Source of the DNA: Sinomonas gamaensis
GTDB taxonomy: Bacteria; Actinomycetota; Actinomycetes; Actinomycetales; Micrococcaceae
Reading direction: 5' to 3'
Assembly: GCF_005876955.1 (NCBI RefSeq)
Contig: NZ_SSCL01000007.1
Span: forward strand, 62,001-126,000
Length of the DNA stretch: 64,000 nucleotides
The notes under the pieces were generated by a model. That model searched no databases. It was given only the letters and a program-made list of their open reading frames with translations, and had not been told where the DNA came from. Both the position numbers and the translations under genes were made by a program. Positions 8,368-17,488 of this stretch are shown piece by piece. How positions within the stretch are numbered: the first letter of the stretch is position 1; each line of letters begins with the position of its first letter.

Positions 8368-9300
8368 TTAGACGGAGAACGGGTGTCGAAGGAAGTAGCG
8401 CTCGGCGAGGCTCACCTTCACCGAGGCACGCGGGTTGACGAGCTGCGAGACCGCGACGTCGGCAGAAGAGCTGAGCAGCATGGCCGCCTTCTCCGGTGGC
8501 CACCCGCGGTCGGCGACGACGAGGCCGAGCATGTCGTCGAGCGCCGCCTTCGCCGCTTGGTCCAGATCATCGCCGTCGCCCATCGTGATCACCCGGCCGT
8601 CAGCGAGGACCACGGGCCGATGGAGGGAAACGCCGGGCAGCACGCGGCACGAGAGCGTCACGGCGCCCTCGACCTCGACGCCCGTGAGCGAGCACTCCCC
8701 GTCGCCCTGGGCGGCGTGGAGGTCGCCCGCGAACAGGAGCGCGCCCGGCACCTCGACGGGGAGGACGACGGCGGCGCCCTCCGCCACATCGTTGCAATCC
8801 ATATTGCCGCCGAAGGGACCGACGGTGCTCGAGCTCGGCTCGCCGTCGGCGGGCGCCACGCCGAGCTTGCCCACCATGGGGCGCACCGGGATGGCGACGC
8901 CCTCGGCGAAGTGGACCACGCCGTCGTCGATCTCCACGACGTGGCCGAAGCGCTCAAGCGGCTCGCCGAACCCTCCTCGCCCGGGGAGCGTCACCATTGC
9001 GCCGCGATCCGCGATGCGGATGTCGTGGATCTCGACGTGGAGCGCGTCACCGGGGCGCGCTCCACGGACCAGGACGGGCCCGGTCACCGGGATGGAACAC
9101 TTCTCGTACTCGCCGGCCTCGAAGAAGCCGCCGGTGAGGAGACTGCGTGCCTCGAGCGTGAACCGCTCGCCCTGGTCGACCTCGAGGACGGGTTCGGCGA
9201 GGGCGGTGAACACCGGCGAGGCATGAGTGAATCCCGCACGGGCTAAGCCGGCAGAGGCGACACCACTGTGCGCGGATGCCGAGGCAGGGAAACCGTTCAT
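8368..9300 (-). CDS. acetamidase/formamidase family protein
   Basis: 310 residues of the FmdA/AmdA family, zinc-dependent amidases that release ammonia from formamide or small amides. Family landmarks are PFGGNMDCND, GDLHAAQGDGE and the VNPRASVKV segment near the C-terminus. The frame is open further upstream, but the ATG at 9300 overlaps the TGA of the aminotransferase by four bases (ATGA), so translational coupling fixes the start. With the hydantoinase just downstream it could remove a formyl or carbamoyl-derived fragment, but this is inference. Confidence 0.85.
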   Translation of the reverse strand: MNGFPASASAHSGVASAGLARAGFTHASPVFTALAEPVLEVDQGERFTLEARSLLTGGFFEAGEYEKCSIPVTGPVLVRGARPGDALHVEIHDIRIADRGAMVTLPGRGGFGEPLERFGHVVEIDDGVVHFAEGVAIPVRPMVGKLGVAPADGEPSSSTVGPFGGNMDCNDVAEGAAVVLPVEVPGALLFAGDLHAAQGDGECSLTGVEVEGAVTLSCRVLPGVSLHRPVVLADGRVITMGDGDDLDQAAKAALDDMLGLVVADRGWPPEKAAMLLSSSADVAVSQLVNPRASVKVSLAERYFLRHPFSV

Positions 9301-10259
9301 CGCGGATAGACCGGCTGCGCCCAGCTCTGGTCCGCGGCGACGCGCCCGACGACGGCGTCGAGGTACAGCCGCTGGAGCTGCCCGGTGATCTCGCCTGCCG
9401 CACCCGACCCGATGGGAGTCCGGTCCACCGACTTGACGTGGTTGACCTCGGCGGCGCTTCCGCACACGAACACCTCGTCCGCCGAGTAGAGCTCCGTGCG
9501 GTCAATCGGGCGGATGTCCACGTCGAGGCCGAGCTCGGTGCGGGCGAGGTGCAGGACGCTGTCGCGCGTGATGCCCTCGAGGATGCTGTCCGTCGTCGGC
9601 GGCGTGCAGAGCCTGCCCTTGCGCACCATGAAGACGTTGTAGCCGGCGCCCTCGGCCACATGCCCGGACTCGGTCATGAGGAGTGCGGCGTCGTAGCCGT
9701 TGCGCCGGGCCTCCAGCATCGCGAGCCGGCCGTTCTGGTAGTTGGCGATGGACTTGATGCGCGGCGGCATCGAGCGGTCGGAGAGGCGAGCCCAGCTGCT
9801 GATCTGCACGTCGAGTCCCGTGGCGCCGAAGTAGTTGCCCATCGGGATCGCGGCCATGAAGACCGTGGCCGGACCCGTGTCTTCGGGCTTGCCGTCGCTC
9901 GAGTCGACGAAAACCTGAGCGCGCATGTGGAGGTTGCTGCGCAGCCCGTTCGCACGGACGAGCCCGAGGAGCTGCTCGCTCAGCACGTTGACATCCTGCG
10001 GCCCGTCGATCTCGACGACGCGCATCGAGTCGACGAGGCGCCGCATGTGGTCGCCCACCCGGAACGCGTAGAGCTGCTGCTCGTCTTCGCTCCAGTAGGC
10101 CCGGAAGCCCTCGAAAACTCCGACGCCGTACTTGAGCGTGGTGCTCAGGACGTGCAGCCTGGCGTCGGCGTATTCGACGAGCTCGCCGTCGTGGAGGAGA
10201 TACCGCACCTTTGCGGCCGCCGGTGTGGTGATCGGTACTTCTTCGCTCAGCGTGGACAT
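9297..10259 (-). CDS. class IV aminotransferase, IlvE-like
   Basis: 320-residue PLP enzyme of fold type IV (branched-chain or D-amino-acid aminotransferase group). The PLP Lys is in RIKSIANYQNGRL, and the EGAGYNVFMVRKG and LEGITRDSVL segments are typical. It resembles IlvE, but its place at the head of a formamidase-hydantoinase unit suggests a catabolic transamination role rather than housekeeping valine/leucine synthesis; 4-amino-4-deoxychorismate lyase or D-amino-acid transaminase are weaker alternatives. It diverges from the ABC importer operon, and the shared 196-bp intergenic DNA carries an ATTGAAG motif 57 bp from its start. Confidence 0.85.
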   Translation of the reverse strand: MSTLSEEVPITTPAAAKVRYLLHDGELVEYADARLHVLSTTLKYGVGVFEGFRAYWSEDEQQLYAFRVGDHMRRLVDSMRVVEIDGPQDVNVLSEQLLGLVRANGLRSNLHMRAQVFVDSSDGKPEDTGPATVFMAAIPMGNYFGATGLDVQISSWARLSDRSMPPRIKSIANYQNGRLAMLEARRNGYDAALLMTESGHVAEGAGYNVFMVRKGRLCTPPTTDSILEGITRDSVLHLARTELGLDVDIRPIDRTELYSADEVFVCGSAAEVNHVKSVDRTPIGSGAAGEITGQLQRLYLDAVVGRVAADQSWAQPVYPR

Positions 10260-10455
10260 CCCTCGTGGCTCCTCTTCCCAGATCTACTTCAACAACGTAT
10301 GGTGTGTATCACTATATTGAAGACGCCCGGAGGACGTGTCAACGGTCGCCTTCCTGCAATAACTGAACCCCTCCCTGAAAAGACCAGAACGCACTAGAGT
10401 TGCGATTTCAATAAAGTGACGACGCTTTGATTCAGGAATAACCGAGGAGCCTCAT
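10260..10455. promoter_or_regulatory. divergent promoter region with ATTGAAG motif
   Basis: This AT-rich stretch separates the leftward aminotransferase unit from the rightward importer operon. It holds CTATATTGAAG at 10312-10322, an inverted half-site CTTCAA at 10287-10292, and TTTCAAT near 10406-10412. The same ATTGAAG word recurs before other units of the cluster (14062, 19773, and GTGAAG at 25123). It is a candidate binding region for the cluster's XRE-cupin regulator. Confidence 0.5.
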
Positions 10456-11343
10456 ATGTCCGTTCAAGGACTTCCCGGAACGTCGCCTGGGCTAAGAGCC
10501 GCCGGATGGGCCCAGCGGGGGCGCGCCCTTGTGCTCTCACGATCGAACAATGCACTGACGGTGGCGGCAGCGGTGGTCATCATCGGACTCCCGCTCCTCG
10601 CGCTCGTGATGCCGTACCCGCACAGCCCGCTCGCGCCCAACCCGAACGCGGTCGCCGTCGCCCCCAACGGCACCTACTGGTTCGGCACCGACGGAAACGG
10701 GATGGACATCTTCTCCCGCACCATCGAGGCCGCGAAGCTGGACCTGCCGATCTCGCTGGCAGCGACGGCCCTTGCGCTCGTGGTAGGCGTCCCGCTCGGC
10801 CTGTTCGCGACCAGCGGCCGCGTGGGGGACGTCCTGATGCGCGTCGTGGACGCGTTCGCCGCGCTCCCCACGATCGTGATCGCCGTCGTCGGCATCCAGC
10901 TCATGGGCGGCAGCGCGCTCGACGTCGTGTTCGCCATCGCGGTCGTGGCCGCCCCCCGCTTCGTGCGGCTTTCCCGGGCCGCCGCGCTGTCGCTGCGGTC
11001 GGCGCGATACGTCGAGGCCGCCGTCGCCATCGGCTGCTCCCCGCTGCGGGTCGCGTTCAACCACGTCTTCCGCAATGCGTACGGGGTGGTCTTGGTGCAG
11101 GCCACGCTGACGGCGGCGAACGCCCTCGGCACGATCGCCGCGCTGAATTTCCTCGGGGTCGGCGCCAAGCCCCCGCAGCCGAGCTGGGGCGGCATGATCT
11201 CGGAAGGGTTCAGCATGCTCATCCGCGGCGAGTGGTGGGCATCGGCCTACCCGACTCTGGCGATGCTGCTGGCCATCGGCTCGCTCAACATCCTTGCGGG
11301 CGCCCTGGAAACCCGGATCGAGCGAGTGGAGCGGGCGCGATGA
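10456..11343 (+). CDS. ABC importer permease, DppC/OppC type
   Basis: 295 residues, inner-membrane component of a dipeptide/oligopeptide/nickel-type ABC importer. An N-terminal helix (TVAAAVVIIGLPLLALVM) is followed by the FGTDGNGMDIFSR motif characteristic of DppC, then five helices with the EAA loop (EAAVAIGCSPLRVAFNHV) that contacts the ATPases. GAGGAG precedes the ATG. It opens the operon, with gene order permease-ATPase-ATPase-permease and the solute-binding protein 1.8 kb further on, after two MBL-fold genes, which is unusual. Confidence 0.9.
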   Translation: MSVQGLPGTSPGLRAAGWAQRGRALVLSRSNNALTVAAAVVIIGLPLLALVMPYPHSPLAPNPNAVAVAPNGTYWFGTDGNGMDIFSRTIEAAKLDLPISLAATALALVVGVPLGLFATSGRVGDVLMRVVDAFAALPTIVIAVVGIQLMGGSALDVVFAIAVVAAPRFVRLSRAAALSLRSARYVEAAVAIGCSPLRVAFNHVFRNAYGVVLVQATLTAANALGTIAALNFLGVGAKPPQPSWGGMISEGFSMLIRGEWWASAYPTLAMLLAIGSLNILAGALETRIERVERAR

Positions 11344-12188
11344 GCCTCAAGGTCAATGATCTCGTCACTGAATTCGCGACGCGGAGGGGCGTGGTCGAGG
11401 CGCTCCACGGCATCTCGTTCGAGGTCGGGGAAAACGAAGTGGTCGGCATCGTCGGAGAGTCCGGATCCGGGAAGTCCACGGTGGTCCGCTCGGTGATCCG
11501 CCTCCTCGTCCCGCCGGGACGGGTCGCTTCGGGAACAGTCGAGTTTGCCGGCCGCCCCCTCCTCGAGCTCCGCGAGAGCGAGCTGCGGGCCATCCGCGGC
11601 AAGGACATCGGCTTCATCGCGCAGAATCCGTTCAGCGCGCTGAATCCGGTGCTCCGCCTCGAGAAGCAGTTCGCCAACATCGCCAAGGCGCATGGAGTGA
11701 AAGCCGACGACGGCGCTCGCCGCCGCGCCGTCGACCTCCTCGCGGCGACGGGCGTGAGCGATCCCGAGCGCGTGATCCGCGGCTACGCCCACGAGCTGAG
11801 TGGCGGCATGGCCCAGCGCGTCGTGATCGCCATGGCGCTCTACCTCAACCCACGGCTGGTCATCGCCGACGAGCCGACGACGGCGCTCGACCTCACCGTT
11901 CAACGCCAGGTCCTCGATACGTTGCGGCGGCTGACCGTGGAGAGCGGGCGATCGATGCTGATCGTCACGCACGACCTCGGGGTCGTCAACGCGTACTGCC
12001 AGCGTGTGCTGGTGATGTACAAGGGCAGCATCGTGGAGCAGGGCCGGGTCGCCGAGGTCTTCACGGCGCCCCAGCACCCGTATACCGCGTCGCTCCTGAG
12101 CTCGGCCTCACCTCCGATCGAGCCGGCCGAAGCCGAAGTGGTTCCCTCACAACCCTTGGAGGTGGCAACGTGGCCATCATCGAAGTGA
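11340..12188 (+). CDS. ABC importer ATPase, DppD/OppD type
   Basis: 282 residues. Walker A GESGSGKST, the Q-loop IAQNPFSALNP, signature LSGGMAQR, Walker B LVIADEPTTALD and the switch His in IVTHDLG are all present. The C-terminal extension after LLSSASPPIEPAEAE is the OppD-type tail but lacks the usual Cys cluster for iron-sulfur binding. The ATG overlaps the permease TGA by four bases. It should pair with the next gene as a heterodimeric ATPase energising solute import. Confidence 0.92.
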   Translation: MSLKVNDLVTEFATRRGVVEALHGISFEVGENEVVGIVGESGSGKSTVVRSVIRLLVPPGRVASGTVEFAGRPLLELRESELRAIRGKDIGFIAQNPFSALNPVLRLEKQFANIAKAHGVKADDGARRRAVDLLAATGVSDPERVIRGYAHELSGGMAQRVVIAMALYLNPRLVIADEPTTALDLTVQRQVLDTLRRLTVESGRSMLIVTHDLGVVNAYCQRVLVMYKGSIVEQGRVAEVFTAPQHPYTASLLSSASPPIEPAEAEVVPSQPLEVATWPSSK

Positions 12189-12988
12189 ACGATCTGCGCA
12201 AGACGTTCCAGACGCCGCAAGGACGGAAGGTCCTGGCCGTCGACGGCGTCTCCTTCTCGGTCGAGGCAGGAGAGTGCCTCGGGATCATCGGTGAGAGCGG
12301 CTCGGGGAAGTCGACGCTCGGCCGCCTGCTGCTGAGGCTGCACGAGGCAGATTCGGGCTCCATCCTCTTGGACGGACAGGACATCCGGGCTCTGGTGCCG
12401 CGAGCGCTCCGCAAGCAGCGTCGGCACTGGCAGATCGTCTTCCAGGAACCGTTCGCCTCGCTCAATCCGCGGCTGTCGATCCAGCAGATCGTCGAGGAGC
12501 CCCTGATCGTCGCAGGGACCTACGGCTCGCGGACTGAACGGCGCGAGCGGGTGGCGCGGACGCTTGAGGAGGTCGGCCTGTCTGCCGAGTTCCTCGACCG
12601 CCGCCCCGCCAACCTCAGCGGCGGCCAGCAGCAGCGCGTCGGCATCGCTCGCTCGCTCGTCACCGATCCGAGCATCGTGGTCCTCGACGAGCCCACGGCC
12701 TCGCTCGACCTGACGATTCGCGCCTCGATCCTGCGGATGCTCGGTGACCTCCAAAGGGCCCGTGGCCTCACGTACCTCTTCATCTCCCACGACATCGAGA
12801 CCGTGCGGAACTTCTGCTCGCGCGTGGCGGTGATGCATCACGGCCGCTTCGTGGAGGTCGGGACGGCGCGGGACGTGCTCGAGGATCCGCAGCAGCCCTA
12901 CACGCAGCGGCTCATGGCCGCGGCGATGCCGCCCCTGCCCTTCGCGGCATCGGTCGGAACCATGTCGACGCAAGCGGGGAACTCATGA
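12170..12988 (+). CDS. ABC importer ATPase, DppF/OppF type
   Basis: 272 residues with Walker A GESGSGKST, Q-loop VFQEPFASLNPRL, signature NLSGGQQQR, Walker B IVVLDEPTASLD and switch His FISHDIE. Second ATPase of the importer. It starts at a GTG inside the end of the preceding gene (19-bp overlap); GGAGG eight bases upstream supports this start. The TGA overlaps the ATG of the next permease gene. Confidence 0.92.
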   Translation: MAIIEVNDLRKTFQTPQGRKVLAVDGVSFSVEAGECLGIIGESGSGKSTLGRLLLRLHEADSGSILLDGQDIRALVPRALRKQRRHWQIVFQEPFASLNPRLSIQQIVEEPLIVAGTYGSRTERRERVARTLEEVGLSAEFLDRRPANLSGGQQQRVGIARSLVTDPSIVVLDEPTASLDLTIRASILRMLGDLQRARGLTYLFISHDIETVRNFCSRVAVMHHGRFVEVGTARDVLEDPQQPYTQRLMAAAMPPLPFAASVGTMSTQAGNS

Positions 12989-14061
12989 TCCGGTACATCG
13001 CCTCCCGATTGGCCATCGCCGTCGGCCTCCTCCTCGGGCTGATGACCCTCAGCTTCGGGCTCGTTTCCCTCCTGCCGGGGGATCCCGCCGTCGCCCTCCT
13101 CGGCGAGTATGCGACCCCCGCCGACATTGCGCGGATCCACGGCGAGCTGGGGCTCGACAAGCCGCTCTGGGAGCGCTACGTCGAATACATCGGCCGCACC
13201 ATCAGCGGCGACCTCGGGCATTCGTTCTTCACGGGAAGCTCGGTATCCCAGGAATTGTGGACTCGCCTGCCGAATACGCTCGTCTATCTGGTCCCGGGAC
13301 TCATCCTGGCGCTCCTGCTGGGGCTTGCGATGGGCACCTTCGCGGCCTACCGGAGCGGGCGGCTGCCGGACAAGACCTTCACCGCCGGCGTCTCGGTGCT
13401 CATGGCGATGCCCGAATTCGTCCTTGCGCTCCTCCTCCTGTTTGTCTTCTACCAGCAGCTGCACATTGCCCCCGCGCCGTTGGGAATGCTCTCGAGCTCG
13501 GATATCCCCCCGCCGAAAGTCACCGGCTCGGTGGTATTGGACGCAGTCATCGCCGGCAAATGGAAGGTCTTCGGCTCGATTTTCAGCCGGGCCGTGCTTC
13601 CGATTGTCACGATGGGTCTATTCTTCGCGGCGCCCTTCGGAAAAACAGTGCGCACTGGCCTGCTGCAGATTCTCCATTCGCCGCAGATCGAATTCGCGCG
13701 GGCGTGCGGGCTGCGTCCGTTCCAGGTCTACCGCTATGCCTTGAGCGACGTGCGAGCTGCGCTCATGACGTACATGGTGCTGCTGTTCGCCGCCGCTTTG
13801 AGCGGCGCTGCGATCGTCGAAAGCGTCTTCTCGTGGCCCGGCATCGGTGGCTGGTCCCTCGACGGCGTGCTGAAGGGCGATATGCCCGTGATCCAAGGCT
13901 TCGTGTTCGTCATGGGCGCTACGAGCCTCCTCGGCTACGTGGTCCTGGACACCCTCATCACGCTACTGGATCCCCGGGCGCGAGCCGTCGCCATTCGTGG
14001 CCGAAGCTCCCGCTCATCCCTCGACACCCCATCCCTTGACACCCCCATCCCTCACCAATAG
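12985..14061 (+). CDS. ABC importer permease, DppB/OppB type
   Basis: 358 residues, first-type permease of the importer. The N-terminal helix and GDPAVALLGEYAT segment and the LGLDKPLWERY motif are typical of DppB. The EAA-loop counterpart is EFARACGLRPFQVYRY. Between helices three and four there is a longer periplasmic insert (about residues 155-185, HIAPAPLGMLSSSDIPPP) than in E. coli DppB. Coupled to the ATPase gene by a four-base overlap. Confidence 0.9.
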   Translation: MIRYIASRLAIAVGLLLGLMTLSFGLVSLLPGDPAVALLGEYATPADIARIHGELGLDKPLWERYVEYIGRTISGDLGHSFFTGSSVSQELWTRLPNTLVYLVPGLILALLLGLAMGTFAAYRSGRLPDKTFTAGVSVLMAMPEFVLALLLLFVFYQQLHIAPAPLGMLSSSDIPPPKVTGSVVLDAVIAGKWKVFGSIFSRAVLPIVTMGLFFAAPFGKTVRTGLLQILHSPQIEFARACGLRPFQVYRYALSDVRAALMTYMVLLFAAALSGAAIVESVFSWPGIGGWSLDGVLKGDMPVIQGFVFVMGATSLLGYVVLDTLITLLDPRARAVAIRGRSSRSSLDTPSLDTPIPHQ

Positions 14062-14070
14062 ATTGAAGCT

Positions 14071-14940
14071 ATGTTCACTAAATTGAAGAACGACAAACTA
14101 GTCGTCCTGGGTGGGCTCATTCCCCTCGACGGCCGCGTGAGCTGGGTCCCCGCTGGCTCCACAGGGTTCCAGCCTTCGAACTGCTACCTGCTCTCGGAGC
14201 GCGGCGAAGGTGCCGCAGCCACCGACTCCCACCTCCTCATTGACTCGGGAGTTGCACTCCACGCGGAGCAGATCCTCGGAGATCTCGCCGCCCTGATCGG
14301 TGACGGAGGAGCCCTTTCGGTCTTCTTCACCCGGGCGGAGATGGACTGCGTCTCGAACCTTGAGCCGATCGCTCGCAGCTTCGACATCCAGCGGCTCTTC
14401 ACCGGCGGCGTGATCAACCCGTTCGACGCCTTCGAGGACCTCAACCTCATGGCGCTCCGCGGCCGCCGGCACCAGATCGACGCGATGCGCTCGGGGGAGG
14501 GCGATTCCCTGGCCCGCGCTGCCTCAATCGACATCGGGGCTGGCCGCGTCCTCGAGATCGAGGCGCCGCTTCTGCGCCTCCTCATGACGTTCTGGGGCTG
14601 GGACGCCGAGACCGGCACGCTCTTCACCTCGGACACGTTCACGCACGGCACCATTCAGCACCCGCACGACTCGCGGATCATCGACTCGACCGTTGAGGAC
14701 ACGACGACGCCGGAACAGGTGGCGGGCCACCTGTTCGCGAAGTACGAATGGCTCCCGCGCGCCACGTGCGAGCCCCTGCGCGAATGGCTTGCGGCGAAGT
14801 TCGACGAACTCGACCCCGAGATCATCGCTCCCTCGCGAGGCTGTGTACTGCGCGGACGCGACGTGGTCCGGCGTCACCTCGACTACATGCTCGCCGCGCT
14901 CACGCCCCAGCACGCCGGCCTCGTCAGCCAAGGCGCATAG
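14071..14940 (+). CDS. MBL-fold protein with RxEMDC in place of the metal motif (pair 1, member A)
   Basis: 289 residues. The fold is recognised from LLIDSGVALHAEQIL, the FTSDTFTHG segment and overall order of motifs, closest to the flavodiiron (ODP) branch of metallo-beta-lactamase proteins. Where those have HxExDH, this has T87-R-A-E90-M-D92-C93: Glu and Asp remain, both His are replaced by Arg and Cys. It is probably not a normal dinuclear hydrolase; it may bind one metal, be a non-catalytic partner, or have a new chemistry. It follows the permease by 9 bp, with ATTGAAG just upstream. A paralogue at 18169 has the same substitution (RTEMEC). Function unknown. Confidence 0.7.
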   Translation: MFTKLKNDKLVVLGGLIPLDGRVSWVPAGSTGFQPSNCYLLSERGEGAAATDSHLLIDSGVALHAEQILGDLAALIGDGGALSVFFTRAEMDCVSNLEPIARSFDIQRLFTGGVINPFDAFEDLNLMALRGRRHQIDAMRSGEGDSLARAASIDIGAGRVLEIEAPLLRLLMTFWGWDAETGTLFTSDTFTHGTIQHPHDSRIIDSTVEDTTTPEQVAGHLFAKYEWLPRATCEPLREWLAAKFDELDPEIIAPSRGCVLRGRDVVRRHLDYMLAALTPQHAGLVSQGA

Positions 14941-14948
14941 GAGAAATC

Positions 14949-15764
14949 ATGGAACAGCTTGTTGAGACGATGAGCAGCGACCTTCCGCGCAGCGTGGCCG
15001 ACGGCGTCACCTGGATGAGCTCCTGCCTCCCCTTCCACCTGGCGGACCGGGTGATCCACGGGCACAACTCGACCTTCCTCGTCCGAGGCGAGTCGTCGTC
15101 GCTGCTCGTGGACACAGGGAACCCCTCGAGCTGGCCGATCATCTCGCAGAAGCTCGACGAACTGCTCGACGGCGAGCCTCTCACCTACGTGTTTCCGACT
15201 CACCCCGAGCTCCCGCACACCGGGAACCTGCCCCGGCTCGTGCAGAAGTACCCCGAGATCCAGATCGTGGGCGACGTCCGCGACTACCACCTGTTCTATC
15301 CACAGATCGAGCCGAACCTGCACGCTCGCGTCCCGGGCGATCGCATCGATCTGGGCGGCGGGTACGAATTCGTTGTCGTCGAGGCGCTCATCCGCGACCT
15401 GCCGAACACGCAATGGGGATTCGTTCCCAAAGCCGGCGTGCTCTTCACCGCGGACGGGTTCTGCTACATGCACCGACCCGAGCTCGACGACGAGGATCCC
15501 GTCCACCTTCCCGGTGAGTGCGGTCTCGTGACGACTGAGCTCTCCGGGCCAATCGCCGTCGAGAACGCGGCCTTCTTCACGGGAAGCGCCCTCTATTGGG
15601 CGCGATTCTGCAACGACGCCGACCAGGTGTACGACCGCGTCCTCCGGCTGATTGACGACCTCGATGTCCGGACCGTCGCCCCCACCCACGGCAACGTCAT
15701 CACCAACGTCCGCGACGTCGAACCCATCATCCGCACCGGGCACCAGCGCGCCTACCGGTACTGA
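14949..15764 (+). CDS. MBL-fold protein with HPELPH motif (pair 1, member B)
   Basis: 271 residues, start ATG 8 bp after the previous gene with AGGAGAA before it. Flavodiiron-like MBL domain: SSLLVDTGNPSSW, then H85-P-E87-L-P89-H90-TGNLP, i.e. the HxExDH motif with Pro instead of Asp. Later positions GDVRDYHLF, FTADGF and the terminal APTHGN could supply Asp and His ligands. There is no flavodoxin or rubredoxin domain, so it is not a complete flavodiiron protein. The paralogue at 18924 shares HPEIPH, VFPTHPE and GDVRDY. Likely metal-dependent hydrolase or oxygenase; substrate unknown. Confidence 0.75.
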   Translation: MEQLVETMSSDLPRSVADGVTWMSSCLPFHLADRVIHGHNSTFLVRGESSSLLVDTGNPSSWPIISQKLDELLDGEPLTYVFPTHPELPHTGNLPRLVQKYPEIQIVGDVRDYHLFYPQIEPNLHARVPGDRIDLGGGYEFVVVEALIRDLPNTQWGFVPKAGVLFTADGFCYMHRPELDDEDPVHLPGECGLVTTELSGPIAVENAAFFTGSALYWARFCNDADQVYDRVLRLIDDLDVRTVAPTHGNVITNVRDVEPIIRTGHQRAYRY

Positions 15765-15777
15765 CAGCACCCGCTTT

Positions 15778-15840
15778 TTCACCCACCCCGCCACCCCGCC
15801 ACCCCAACCACCCACCCCACCACCCGCATCCCCCTTCTGC
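15778..15840. repeat. C-rich CCACCC tract, G-quadruplex-prone on the minus strand
   Basis: Between the MBL gene and the solute-binding protein gene, the plus strand is almost all C, A and short runs of the word CCACCC. On the complement there are at least eight runs of three or four G in about 60 bases, which can form G-quadruplexes. It lies in the leader of the lipoprotein gene, so it may tune its expression relative to the upstream operon. Confidence 0.55.
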
Positions 15841-15871
15841 ACCATCCCTCAAAGAAAAAGGTGTTAGGACC

Positions 15872-17464
15872 ATGAATCGCTTGCGTCTGCTCTCCGGCGG
15901 TTTGGCCGCCGCCCTCGCGCTCTCGGTCACGGGCTGTGGAGGCAGCTCCGACGCGTCCTCGACCCAGCAGCCGGACAACGTCGTCGTGGCGGTCGGGGCC
16001 CTCCCGGACAGCCTCACCCCAGCGCCCTGGGGCGGCAGCGCCTCGCACGTCGTCCTCAGCGGCCTGGGCTCCCAGCTCCTGCAGTACAAGACGACGGCGA
16101 CGGCGAGCGACCCCTGTGGTCAGCCGACCACCGAAGTCTCGGGTCGCCTCGCCGAGAGTGCGACGCCGGCGCCCGACGGCAAGGGCGTCGTCGTCAAGCT
16201 CAGGAAGCTCACCAGCCAGTTCGGCCACACCCTCTCGGCCGAGGACGTGCGCTGGAGCCTGCAGATCGGCATGCAGCGCCAGCCGGTCATGAAGGGCACG
16301 CTGTCGAGCAGTGGCTTCGACGTCAACAACCTCGTCAAGGTCATCGACGACAGCACGGTCGAGCTCAACACGACCTCGCTCACCTCGTTCAGCGTCGAGT
16401 CCCTCCAGAACAACCTCTTCTACATCCACGACAGCGTGGAGGCGAAGAAGCATGTGACGCCCGATGATCCGACGGCGAACAACTGGCTCTCCAAGAACCT
16501 CGCCGACTACAGCGGCTGGGCCCTCGAGGAGTTCACGCCCGGCACGTCCCTCACCGTGACCGCCGACCCGAAGTGGGAGGGGAAGCGCGGCCCCGTCAAG
16601 CGCGTGGTCGTCAAGGCCGTCCCCAACACCTCGACGCGGAGCCAGCTCGTGCAGACGGGTGAGGCCCAGGTGGCGAACGGCTTCGAGTACGACCAGTACG
16701 CGTCGCTCGGCGATTCGCCCAACGTGAGCATCCTGAACTGCCCGAGCGCGACCCGAGACACCCTGATGTTCAGCACGAAGTCGGGACCGCTCGCGGACGC
16801 CCGCGTGCGGCACGCCATCTCTGAGGCCATCGACCGCGCCGCACTCGTCAAGGGTGCCTACGCCGGCTACGGCAAGGCCTCGCAGGCCACCTTCCCCGGT
16901 GGGGACCCGTCGTCGTTCTACTCGTTCAACCTCGACGACGCGAAGAAGCTCATGGCGGACGCCGGGTATGCGAACGGCTTCAAGCTCGACCTGAGCTACA
17001 GCGCGACCCGCCCCGGACCCGTCGCCGCCAAGTCGGCCGTCCTCATCCAGTCGATGCTCAAGCAGATCGGGATCGACGTGCAGCTCCAGAACATCGCCAG
17101 CTCCACGGACTTCTCGAGCGCGCTGATCCAGGGCCGCTTCCAGGCGGTGCTCTACTCGGAGCCGATCGTCATCGCCGACCCGGCGTTCTACAGCTACGCG
17201 TACTACGCCGGAGACGCCCCGAGCAACACCACGGGCTGGAAGGACGCCAAGTTCGATCAGCTCCGCACGCAGCTCGCCGCCACACCGCAGGACAAGACCG
17301 CCCAGCGGAATGACCTCATCAAGCAGATGACCGCCGTCGTCGACGCCGGCGCACCGATCCTGTCCCTCGTCGAGACTCGCGGCATCATCGCGACGAAGAA
17401 GGGGCTGAGCGGGGCGACGCCGCTCTCGAACGGCCAGATCTACTTCAACGCCCTCGGCAGCTGA
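15872..17464 (+). CDS. ABC importer solute-binding lipoprotein (SBP family 5)
   Basis: 530 residues. The N-terminus is a lipoprotein signal with lipobox LSVTGC (Cys at about 22), so it is anchored outside the membrane. The mature part follows the DppA/OppA family 5 plan, with SAEDVRWSL, PLADARVRHAISEAIDRAALV and LIQSMLKQIGIDVQLQN segments. It should capture the substrate for the importer at 10456-14061. Placement behind two MBL-fold genes ties those genes to the transported compound. TTAGGA precedes the ATG. Confidence 0.9.
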   Translation: MNRLRLLSGGLAAALALSVTGCGGSSDASSTQQPDNVVVAVGALPDSLTPAPWGGSASHVVLSGLGSQLLQYKTTATASDPCGQPTTEVSGRLAESATPAPDGKGVVVKLRKLTSQFGHTLSAEDVRWSLQIGMQRQPVMKGTLSSSGFDVNNLVKVIDDSTVELNTTSLTSFSVESLQNNLFYIHDSVEAKKHVTPDDPTANNWLSKNLADYSGWALEEFTPGTSLTVTADPKWEGKRGPVKRVVVKAVPNTSTRSQLVQTGEAQVANGFEYDQYASLGDSPNVSILNCPSATRDTLMFSTKSGPLADARVRHAISEAIDRAALVKGAYAGYGKASQATFPGGDPSSFYSFNLDDAKKLMADAGYANGFKLDLSYSATRPGPVAAKSAVLIQSMLKQIGIDVQLQNIASSTDFSSALIQGRFQAVLYSEPIVIADPAFYSYAYYAGDAPSNTTGWKDAKFDQLRTQLAATPQDKTAQRNDLIKQMTAVVDAGAPILSLVETRGIIATKKGLSGATPLSNGQIYFNALGS

Positions 17465-17488
17465 GCGCAGCCAGACAAGGACAGCATC

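Noticed and set aside
14071-15764. MBL pair 1 as a canonical beta-lactamase or glyoxalase II
   Set aside because: HxHxDH is absent in both members; the closest motif is the HxExDH of flavodiiron proteins, itself altered.
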